From NCBI RefSeq assembly GCF_016616885.1, contig NZ_CP067102.1, positions 1,144,501 through 1,208,500 of the forward strand: DNA of 64,000 nucleotides, given 5' to 3'. The translations under genes were made by a program, and so were the position numbers. The DNA is from Bradyrhizobium diazoefficiens (GTDB lineage Bacteria; Pseudomonadota; Alphaproteobacteria; Rhizobiales; Xanthobacteraceae). A model generated the notes under the pieces. That model ran no database searches, was not told where the DNA came from, and saw only the letters and a list, made by a program, of their open reading frames with translations. Below, piece by piece: positions 54,771-61,999 of this stretch (the first letter of the stretch is position 1; the number at the start of each line of letters is the position of its first letter).

Positions 54771-55457
54771 ATGCGCGCCTCGACAGCCTATTTCGTCGGT
54801 GCCGGATCGATCGTAGCCGCCATCGCCATTGGTCTCGTTGGCGGCATCGTCGCCGGCAACATCATGCATCCGACCGCGCCCAAGCAGGGGCCCGATACCA
54901 GCAAGGTGGCGCAACGCGCGGAAGCCGCCGCGCCGGTCATGACAAACGCGCCATCGGAGCGCGTACAATATCTCACCGGCTCGCAATCCTTCGGAGCGAT
55001 GATCGCGGCGCCCGCACAGGCGCAGAGCGCAGCCAAGCCTGAAGCAAAGCCTGATGTGCAGACCACACGGGCGAGCGCTGAAGGCGCGGCACCGCCGCCT
55101 CCGCAGACAAATGCCGCGGTCGAGCCGCCCAAGCCGGTGCCTGCGTCGCCTCCGCAAGCGACAAAACCTGTCGAGCAGCAGACTTCGACCGAACCGGCAT
55201 CCTCAACCGACAATGCCTATGCCAAGGCCAGGAATTCTGACGTGAAGCGTGCCGCGTCGGAGCGGCGGCGGGCTGAGCGGCACGAGCGCTGGGCCGAGCG
55301 ACGTCGCTATGACCCGCGCGATGCACGCGGCGGGCGCGATCAGACCGACTGGGATGATGTCGCGCGCAACGTCCGCGCGGATTCCGATAGCCGTGATGTT
55401 GTCGTCAGCCGTCCGCGCGGCGGCTTCAGGCTGTTCGATCTGGATGACGACGACTAA
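54771..55457 (+). CDS. Membrane-anchored Pro/Ala- and Arg/Asp-rich protein
   Basis: 228 residues. Hydrophobic N-terminal anchor (YFVGAGSIVAAIAIGLVGGIVAG), then a long Ala/Pro/Gln-rich linker, and a charged C-terminal segment (KRAASERRRAERHERWAERRRYDPRDARGGRD, then FRLFDLDDDD). No recognised domain. The low complexity and anchor suggest an envelope or cell-division associated protein; unproven. Separated by 87 bp from the preceding gene, same strand. Confidence 0.62.
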   Translation: MRASTAYFVGAGSIVAAIAIGLVGGIVAGNIMHPTAPKQGPDTSKVAQRAEAAAPVMTNAPSERVQYLTGSQSFGAMIAAPAQAQSAAKPEAKPDVQTTRASAEGAAPPPPQTNAAVEPPKPVPASPPQATKPVEQQTSTEPASSTDNAYAKARNSDVKRAASERRRAERHERWAERRRYDPRDARGGRDQTDWDDVARNVRADSDSRDVVVSRPRGGFRLFDLDDDD

Positions 55458-55508
55458 CAGCTCACGCATGCGCCGCGGCGCACGCGAACGTGAGCGGCGG
55501 TTCGTTCT

Positions 55509-55934
55509 GTGGCCGCACTTGCCTCAATTTTCAACTTCCGGATGATCTCGGCGCAGGGCATGATGTCGCGTCGATCCCGGCATCCGCGCCACACCACGCA
55601 GACGATCTTCGGCGCCGCCGATCTCGACACGCTGCCGGCCACCAATGCCGAGACCGAGACGGCACGGATCTGGGTCGAGCAGGGCAGCAAGATCGCCCTC
55701 CGGGTCAGCTTCGATCGCCACGCCGTGCCGGCGGATGGCTCGATCAAGGTCACCGTCACCGATGCGCAAGGGCACAGCGTGGTCGAGGCATTGTGCGGCG
55801 GCGACCACGTCACTGCGGAAGCAACGGCCGCTGCGACCGGCGAACATCATATTCGTGTCGCGGGACGGCAATTGCCGGAGCACGGCGCGGCATTTTCGAT
55901 CGACGTCACCTACCTTGCCCCACAGATCGTTTGA
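55509..55934 (+). CDS. Unknown protein, first gene of a three-gene unit
   Basis: 141 residues from a GTG at 55509; ATGs at 55542 and 55560 are alternatives and the start is uncertain. A beta-rich core (IWVEQGSKIALRVSFDRHAVPADGSIKVTVTDAQGHSVV) resembles an Ig-like or carbohydrate-binding sandwich. No signal peptide is clear. The next gene begins 10 bp downstream and a third follows 2 bp after that, so the three are likely one operon. Family not recognised. Confidence 0.55.
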   Translation: MAALASIFNFRMISAQGMMSRRSRHPRHTTQTIFGAADLDTLPATNAETETARIWVEQGSKIALRVSFDRHAVPADGSIKVTVTDAQGHSVVEALCGGDHVTAEATAAATGEHHIRVAGRQLPEHGAAFSIDVTYLAPQIV

Positions 55935-55944
55935 GAGGATTCCC

Positions 55945-56412
55945 ATGTCATCGCATCTATTGTGGACATCCGCCGACAGTCTCATTGCCGCCTTTGCACT
56001 GGCTTTCGTCATGCCGCGCTGGCATGCGCTGCCGCTCGCACTGATGTTCGGCCTGTGCGACGGGCTCGGCTCGGCACTCGGCCTCAGCCTGCCGCTTGCG
56101 GGTGGGCTCGGCGCGATCCTGCTGATGGCGTGCGGTGCGGCGCTTCTCGTATGTCTGCCCATCGCGCAACGTCTGCTGAAGGCACCGGGCTGGCTCTACG
56201 TGTTGCCGCCGCTGCTGGCGATCGACAATGTCATGTCTCGCACGAGCGATGCGCCGGCGCTTGCAGCGCTGTCGAGCGCGATCATGGCCGGGCCCGGTTT
56301 TGGCTGCGGAGCCGTCGTGCTGAGCTGGTGGCGCGAAGACTTGCGCGATGCGCGACCACTGGCTGCGGTCTGCCTGATCGCGTCCGGAAGCCTGCTTGCC
56401 TGGGGAGTCTGA
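55945..56412 (+). CDS. Multi-pass membrane protein, second gene of the unit
   Basis: 155 residues starting MSSHLLWTSADSLIAAFALAFVMP, AGAGGA before the ATG. Four to five hydrophobic helices (about residues 8-24, 30-50, 55-75, 82-95, 130-150). I do not recognise the family. It ends 2 bp before the PQQ-like gene and probably works with it at the membrane. Confidence 0.68.
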   Translation: MSSHLLWTSADSLIAAFALAFVMPRWHALPLALMFGLCDGLGSALGLSLPLAGGLGAILLMACGAALLVCLPIAQRLLKAPGWLYVLPPLLAIDNVMSRTSDAPALAALSSAIMAGPGFGCGAVVLSWWREDLRDARPLAAVCLIASGSLLAWGV

Positions 56413-56414
56413 TC

Positions 56415-58307
56415 ATGGCCGGCTCCGTCACCACCCGCAGCTATGACCTCGCCAGGACCGGCGCGAACAACGCCGAGACGGTGCTGACGGCGACCGCCGT
56501 CCGTACCAAAGGCATCGTCAAGCTCTTCAGCATTCCTATTCCAGACGATCCCCGGCTCGAGGCGCAGCCGTTGGCTGTCGGCGGCGTGCATACGGCCGAT
56601 GGCAAGACCCGCGACCTGATCTTCCAGGCCACCATGGGCAATTGGGTCTACGCGTTCGATGCGCTGACCGGCGAAAAAATGTGGGCGACGAATCTCGGCC
56701 GTCCCATCGTCGGAACGCCCGCGATCGACGGTCACATGACCAACGTCAATTGGGGAATCCTGTCGACGCCCGTAATCGACGAGGCCGCCGGCATTCTCTA
56801 CGCCTGCGCCTGGATCAGCGACGATGGCAGCGTCGCCAGGGCCCAGCATTTTCTCGCAGGCTTGCGGATCAGCGACGGCTCCAAGGTGCACGACCTGCTC
56901 AATCTGGAGGGCGCGGTCTACACGCCGCCGGGCGGCCTGCCCGTGCAGAAATTCGTCTCGATCCAGCGCAAGCAACGCAGCGCGCTGACGCTGACGCGTA
57001 ACCACGTGCTGATTCCCTTCGGTACGGTCAGGGAGACCTCGGCGGCGGCGCGGGGCTGGCTGATCGCCGTCGACGTCCATGCCTGGCATATTGCGGCCGC
57101 ATGGTGCTCCACCGTGACCCGCTCCGGCGGCGGGCTGTGGCAGAGCGGGGCCGGCCCGGCCATTGCCCCCGACGGTTCGATCTATGTCATCACCGGCAAC
57201 GGCGCGTTCTCGCCGCAGCAAGGCGATTTCGGCGAGAGCGTGGTGCGGCTGACCCTGCACACCGGACCTCTCGCGCATTTCGAGGTGTTGTCGTGGTGGA
57301 CGCCGTGGACCGACGCCAACCGTGTCGGCGCCGCCGCCGCGGCGCTGCTCGATGACGACGACGATGACGATGCGCACACGCTGCCGTCGAACGTCTCGCT
57401 GACCGCGGTGATCGGCCATGCCAAGCGGATGGGAATGGCGCTCACGCCGCTTCATGCGCGCGAGACGGCGCATGTCGCGGGGACGTCCGGGCCCGACGCA
57501 ATGGATGCGCAGATCGCGCCGGTCGTGGCGCATCATTTGGCGGCAATAAAGGAATCGGCGTGGAGTGATCAGGACTTTGGATCGGGCGGACCGGTCTATG
57601 TCGCATCGGCCCATGCCGTGCTCGCGGCGGGGAAGGACGGCATTCTCTACACCGGAAATGCCGCGGCGCTGGGCGACACGCAACCTGGTGATCTTCAGGC
57701 CGGTCACTTCGCCGCCAACTATGGCAAGCTCAAGATGCCGCCGATCCTCTACACGTTCTTCGATCCTACCGTGCCGCCGGCACCGGACTCGCCAACCCAA
57801 TTGAATCTGTATCCAGGCGGCGCGACGCGGCATCTGCACGGCACGCCGTTGCTGTTTTCGTCGGCTGCGCATGGCGTGATGCATATCATCGGTGGCGAGA
57901 ACAGCGCGCTACGGGCCTGGTCGATCGCCGCCGATGGGACCTCGACCTATCTCGCCGGGTCCAACGAGATTGCCTCGCCGCAATCGCCGCGTCCATCGGG
58001 CGGCATGCCGGGCTGGAGCATTACGCTCGCCGCCAACAACGGCACTGATGCCATCATCGTCGCGATGGTCCCGTACAAGGATAGCAACATGCTGATCAGC
58101 CCGGGCCGCTTCCTGGTCTATGACGCCCAGAATTTCGCGACCAATCCCGACGGCTCGAAGCGGCTTCAGGTGATCTGGGACAGCGAGAACTGGGGCCCGG
58201 AGCACGCCTTCATGCATCCCAAGTTCAACCGTCCGATCGTCTGGAAGGGCCGCATCTATCGCCCGACCTATAACGGACAGCTGGATGTTTATGGGCTGAC
58301 GAACTAG
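56415..58307 (+). CDS. PQQ-like beta-propeller protein
   Basis: 630 residues. Repeating blades with W/Y-A-F/L-D-A-x-T-G (NWVYAFDALTGEKMWATN), GTPAIDG and IYVITGNG indicate a PQQ-enzyme-type beta-propeller fold covering most of the protein. No signal peptide is seen, and no Cys pair typical of PQQ dehydrogenases, so PQQ binding and dehydrogenase activity are doubtful. An acidic insert (LLDDDDDDDAHT) lies near residue 315. Third gene of the unit with 55509 and 55945. A ligand-binding or structural role is also possible. Confidence 0.72.
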   Translation: MAGSVTTRSYDLARTGANNAETVLTATAVRTKGIVKLFSIPIPDDPRLEAQPLAVGGVHTADGKTRDLIFQATMGNWVYAFDALTGEKMWATNLGRPIVGTPAIDGHMTNVNWGILSTPVIDEAAGILYACAWISDDGSVARAQHFLAGLRISDGSKVHDLLNLEGAVYTPPGGLPVQKFVSIQRKQRSALTLTRNHVLIPFGTVRETSAAARGWLIAVDVHAWHIAAAWCSTVTRSGGGLWQSGAGPAIAPDGSIYVITGNGAFSPQQGDFGESVVRLTLHTGPLAHFEVLSWWTPWTDANRVGAAAAALLDDDDDDDAHTLPSNVSLTAVIGHAKRMGMALTPLHARETAHVAGTSGPDAMDAQIAPVVAHHLAAIKESAWSDQDFGSGGPVYVASAHAVLAAGKDGILYTGNAAALGDTQPGDLQAGHFAANYGKLKMPPILYTFFDPTVPPAPDSPTQLNLYPGGATRHLHGTPLLFSSAAHGVMHIIGGENSALRAWSIAADGTSTYLAGSNEIASPQSPRPSGGMPGWSITLAANNGTDAIIVAMVPYKDSNMLISPGRFLVYDAQNFATNPDGSKRLQVIWDSENWGPEHAFMHPKFNRPIVWKGRIYRPTYNGQLDVYGLTN

Positions 58308-58346
58308 CGTCCTCTGGGAGCGCGTGGCTCTGTCCGCGAGTCCGAA

Positions 58347-58427
58347 ATCGTAGGGTGGGCAAAGGCGCAAAGCGCCGTGCCCACCAACAGAAGTGGTGGG
58401 CACGCTTCGCTTTGCCCACCCTACGAT
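58347..58427. repeat. Interspersed inverted repeat (TAGGGTGGGCAAA type)
   Basis: ATCGTAGGGTGGGCAAA (58347-58363) and TTTGCCCACCCTACGAT (58411-58427) form 17 bp of perfect inverted repeat, with an inner GGCGCAAAGCGCC-type stem and GTGCCCACC/GGTGGGCAC. This is a common rhizobial intergenic element, lying between convergent genes. Confidence 0.82.
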
Positions 58428-58454
58428 ACTCCCACAAGGGGAGAAGGAAGAAAA

Positions 58455-58679
58455 TTATCCGCCGTGCGACTCCACCACCTTGCGGCAGCTGTCCGAAAGC
58501 TTGGGCTTGTTCTCGCGTAGGCAGGCATTCATCTGCGGCGGCTTTCCGATGTGCTCGGCGCAGAATTTGCTGGCGTCGCCGCGGCAGGCCATCTGCTCCT
58601 GCGGCGTGGGGCCGGATTGCGCCGTGGCGGGCAGAGCAGCGGCGGTCAGCAGCAGTGCGGCAAGAACTGAAATCTTCAT
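58455..58679 (-). CDS. Secreted Cys-rich repeat protein
   Basis: 74 residues: signal peptide MKISVLAALLLTAAALPATA then a mature domain with four Cys (MACRGDASKFCAEHIGKPPQMNACLREN...DSCRKVVE) in the spacing of the bacterial cysteine-rich repeat (C-x6-C-x11-C family). Probably two disulfides in the periplasm. AGGTGC lies before the ATG. Function unknown. Confidence 0.78.
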   Translation of the reverse strand: MKISVLAALLLTAAALPATAQSGPTPQEQMACRGDASKFCAEHIGKPPQMNACLRENKPKLSDSCRKVVESHGG

Positions 58680-58913
58680 AAAGCACCTCGTTGGAATTGT
58701 GATTTAGCCCCGCTCGGATCGGGGGCGCGGGACCATCTCGCGGAGATCCATGGCCGGTCCATGCCATGTTCATGGCATCGGTTCGGAGGCTTGCCTGCCG
58801 CACCCCCATCTTCATGGCATGTCGTGGCGCATCGTCTTTTGCCATTGAGGTTGCACGTCGGCTGCGAGACCCGGTGATTGCATCGGGCGCCGAACGGGAA
58901 GCAGGAGAGCAAG

Positions 58914-59204
58914 ATGTCGAAAAAAGTGGGAGCGCTGAGCGCCGGGCTGACGGTGATGATGCTGGCGGGTGCGGCGATGGTGTCGCTGGGCACGAGCCCG
59001 GCGCAGGCGGTGGTCTACTGCAAGACGGTCGGCGTGCCCAAGGGCTGCGTGGTGCGGCCGGTCGGCGCGGTGGTGGTTGCGCCAGGCGCGCCGGTTGCGG
59101 CAGCGGCCGTGGCAACGCCTGGCGTGGGCGCGCCCGGTGTCGGCGTCCGCGCCGGCACGCCGATGAATCGCGGTGGCCCGGTCAATCGCGTCGGCGTGCG
59201 CTGA
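58914..59204 (+). CDS. Small secreted Val/Ala/Pro-rich protein
   Basis: 96 residues from the ATG at 58914 (AGGAG upstream). Signal peptide about 32 residues (MSKKVGALSAGLTVMMLAGA, cleaved after PAQA). A Cys pair (YCKTVGVPKGCVVRP) and a Val/Ala/Gly/Pro-rich tail (VRAGTPMNRGGPVNRVGVR) follow. Similar proteins are common in Bradyrhizobium genomes and are of unknown function. Confidence 0.72.
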   Translation: MSKKVGALSAGLTVMMLAGAAMVSLGTSPAQAVVYCKTVGVPKGCVVRPVGAVVVAPGAPVAAAAVATPGVGAPGVGVRAGTPMNRGGPVNRVGVR

Positions 59205-59311
59205 AATGCCTTTGGATTGAGTTGATTGCTTTCGGGCCAAGGGAGCTATGCAAGCGAGCCTGCGAACGAACCCCCCGTCCTTCGCAAAGCCAACATCCCG
59301 GCCCGATCCCT

Positions 59312-59349
59312 CTCCCCGCACGTCCCATGCGCCCGGGGAGGGGGCTTTT
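59312..59349 (+). terminator. Hairpin with T run, downstream of small secreted protein
   Basis: CTCCCCG (59312-59318) pairs with CGGGGAG (59334-59340) and is followed by GGGGCTTTT. It precedes the converging histidine kinase gene. Confidence 0.45.
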
Positions 59350-61253
59350 CAGCCCGCGGCGGCGTCGCTGTCGGGAAAAACTTGCGGCAACTGCAGCCGC
59401 ACCCGCACGCCCGAAGCATCCGAGGTGAGATCGAGCAACGCGCCGCAGCGCGCCGCGCGGCTTCTCATGTTGCGCAGGCCGCGCGCGGTCTGGCTCATCC
59501 CCTCGTCGGCGAGGGCAAATCCCTTGCCATCGTCGGCGATGCTGATCACGCCGTACGGTCCCTGGCCGTCATCATGTGTCTCGATGGTCACAGCGATGTG
59601 GCGCGCGGCCGCGTGCTTGACCGCATTGGTCACGGCCTCGTCCAGGATGCGTACGATCTGGATGACGTGCCATGGCCTGAGTTCGGGGTGCAGCGGCAGG
59701 CCCTGCGGCGTCGCCACGCGCCAGTCGAGCGCGATGTCATGCGGCCGCAATTGCATCGCCGCGCGCTCGCGCCAGGAGCCGAGCGCGAGCATGAGATCGC
59801 CGCCGATGTCGTCCATGGAATCGATGACCAGGCGCAGATCCTTCAGCGCCGCGCGCGCTGCATCGGTGATGGTCGCGCCCTCCTGCCCGCGCTCGGAGAG
59901 CGCGACGATGCTGATCAGCTGGCCGCCGAGGCCGTCATGCAAGTCGCGCATCAGTCGCGTGCGTTCGTTGGCGAGCGCTGCGGCCCGCGCGCGTGCCTCC
60001 TCGCGGGCGAAGCTCGCCTTCAGCCGTTCCTCGGCCTCGCGCACGCGGGCGACGAGCTGGCCCGCGAAGCTGTCGACCTGGTTCAGAGCGCGGGCGAAGC
60101 GCCATGTCAGCCCGGCGCCAATCGCGACCAGCATCGCCGAATAGGACAGCCGCGAGAGGAAAGTGCGCTCGTTGGGCATGATCTCGAACACCGACAGCAT
60201 GTCATGGACCCAGCAGGTCAGCACGATCGTCACGGCGCAGCCGATCGTGAAGCTCGCAGCATCCTGCCGCCGCACCACCGCGGCCGCGGTGACGCACGCC
60301 ATCAAAAGCAGGCAGACCCCGACCGTGGGGATGCCGAGCACCAGAAAGAGAATGCGCGGCAGCGGAGGCCCGGCGATCAATCCGACCACGAACACGATCA
60401 GTCCCGGCGCAAACAGCAGCGCGCCGTAACGCGGCCAGCGCCAGCCGAAGAACAGCACGCTGAACACGACGATCAACGCGCTCTCTGTCGGCGCCGATGC
60501 CAGCAACACTGCGGCAAGCCGCGACGGGGTGGCCGGCGGCACCGGCGGCGATACGAATGCCTGCACCACCCCGAGCACCATAGCCACCGCCAGCACGGCA
60601 TAGACCGGTTCGTGGCGTCGCATCAGCCACATGATCGCAAGGATGACGGCGAGGATCGATTGCCAGGCCGAGAACACCACCGGCAATGTGACGAACAGCA
60701 GCGTGCGCGTCTCGAAGGCTGGACGCAGGGCGGCGTCCGGCCCGACATAGACGGTGTCGAGAAAGCCTTTCAGGGGCCCCCACACGAACAACCGCACCGT
60801 GATCGCGTTGCTGCCGTCATGCAGCAGTGACGAGGGGATTGCAGCGATTTGCGGCGTGTTGCGGTCCTGCCGGTTGGCGTTGGCATCGCGGCGGGAGTCG
60901 AGCACGACAACGCCGTTGACGGCGACCTCGACGGCGTTGCTGAAGCGCGGCAGGAACACGGACCATCCGGCATCGCCGCTTCTGAAGGTGAATGTACCGG
61001 CGTAGAGCGGAGGATCTGCGAGCGAATAACGCGACGACGTGAAATGCGGCAGTGTGACCGCGCGTGTTGTGCCGTCCTCCCGCAGCGAAAATCCGCTCAG
61101 CGCGAAATCTTCGGGGTCGCTGGGCTGGAGCAACCGTAGCCCGAGGATGGTCGCGATCACGATCAGCGCTTGAAGCAGCAGATAAGGCACGAGACGCGAC
61201 ACAAACGGCCGGCGCCTGGTCCGCGTGGGTGCCTTCGCCGCAATCTCGCTCAC
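59349..61253 (-). CDS. Sensor histidine kinase (HisKA_3 type, NarX-like)
   Basis: 634 residues from a GTG at 61253 that overlaps the response regulator stop by four nucleotides (GTGA). One N-terminal helix (about 22-42), then a periplasmic beta-rich sensor domain (about 45-185), then seven helices (about 185-390), as in 7TMR-DISM-type sensors. The DHp helix carries the phospho-acceptor His in LMRDLHDGLGGQL, and the ATPase has DEAVTNAVKHAAARH, ISIADDGKGF and RGLRNMRSRA. It should phosphorylate the adjacent LuxR-type regulator. The signal is unknown. Confidence 0.9.
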   Translation of the reverse strand: MSEIAAKAPTRTRRRPFVSRLVPYLLLQALIVIATILGLRLLQPSDPEDFALSGFSLREDGTTRAVTLPHFTSSRYSLADPPLYAGTFTFRSGDAGWSVFLPRFSNAVEVAVNGVVVLDSRRDANANRQDRNTPQIAAIPSSLLHDGSNAITVRLFVWGPLKGFLDTVYVGPDAALRPAFETRTLLFVTLPVVFSAWQSILAVILAIMWLMRRHEPVYAVLAVAMVLGVVQAFVSPPVPPATPSRLAAVLLASAPTESALIVVFSVLFFGWRWPRYGALLFAPGLIVFVVGLIAGPPLPRILFLVLGIPTVGVCLLLMACVTAAAVVRRQDAASFTIGCAVTIVLTCWVHDMLSVFEIMPNERTFLSRLSYSAMLVAIGAGLTWRFARALNQVDSFAGQLVARVREAEERLKASFAREEARARAAALANERTRLMRDLHDGLGGQLISIVALSERGQEGATITDAARAALKDLRLVIDSMDDIGGDLMLALGSWRERAAMQLRPHDIALDWRVATPQGLPLHPELRPWHVIQIVRILDEAVTNAVKHAAARHIAVTIETHDDGQGPYGVISIADDGKGFALADEGMSQTARGLRNMRSRAARCGALLDLTSDASGVRVRLQLPQVFPDSDAAAG

Positions 61254-61927
61254 AGCTTGATCAGGCCCTGCTGCACCGCTTCGAACACGGCTTCGCTGCG
61301 CGTGTGCACCTCGAGCTTGCGATAGATGTTCTTGATGTGGCCGGGCACGGTCTGCCTGGACAGGCCGAGATGGCTCGCGATCTCGGCGTAGCTGAACCCC
61401 TTGGCGATGCCCCAGAGAATGTCGATCTCGCGCGGCGTGAGCTTTGCGGTGTTGAGCACCGGCCCTGGCGGCGGCTCGGCTGAGTTCTGTGTCCGCCGTA
61501 CGATGAAGCGAGCGATCGAGGCCGAGATCGGCGAATGCCCGGCGACGAGATCGCGCACAGTCGTGGCGATGTCGGTTGGGAAGGCGTCCTTCAGCAGATA
61601 GCCGGTGGCGCCGACGGTGATCGCAGAGATCACGCTTTCCTCGTCGCCCAGCGCCGAGATCACCATGATTTCGGTGTCGGGAAAGCGCCGTCTGGTCTCG
61701 CGGATCAGCTCGACGCCGTGGCCGTCGGGCAGCCGCAAATCGGTCAGGAGCACGCGCGGCGCGCCGGCGGCAAGCGCGCTGCGGGCCTCACCGAGCGAGC
61801 CGGCGGTGCGCACCTCGTAAGCAGCCTTCACCAGCGCGTCCTGAAGACGCCAGCAGGTCGGTGCGTCGTCTTCGACGAGGAGGATGGTGACGGTTTCACC
61901 GGTCTCGCCCTGGTCCGTCATGATCAT
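61250..61927 (-). CDS. Response regulator, LuxR/NarL family
   Basis: 225 residues from the ATG at 61927; ATG at 61921 and GTG at 61939 are alternatives. Receiver domain with the acidic pair in LLVEDDAPTCW and the phospho-acceptor Asp in LLTDLRLPDGHG, then the conserved Lys in LLKDAFP. The C-terminal helix-turn-helix is LTPREIDILWGIAKGFSYAE and HLGLSRQTVPGHIKNIYRKL, a NarL/FixJ-type output. It is co-transcribed with and coupled to the histidine kinase at 59349. Target genes are not visible. Confidence 0.92.
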   Translation of the reverse strand: MIMTDQGETGETVTILLVEDDAPTCWRLQDALVKAAYEVRTAGSLGEARSALAAGAPRVLLTDLRLPDGHGVELIRETRRRFPDTEIMVISALGDEESVISAITVGATGYLLKDAFPTDIATTVRDLVAGHSPISASIARFIVRRTQNSAEPPPGPVLNTAKLTPREIDILWGIAKGFSYAEIASHLGLSRQTVPGHIKNIYRKLEVHTRSEAVFEAVQQGLIKL

Positions 61928-61999
61928 GGTCCCGGCCACGTGTCCCCCGCGGCGCGCGCGGCAAGCTTAGCCGCAGCGCTGCGGGCGCGACACCCATAA

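Noticed and set aside
59226..60830. A + strand frame of about 534 residues across the histidine kinase gene
   Set aside because: It runs against clear HisKA_3 and ATPase motifs on the minus strand and has no domain of its own.
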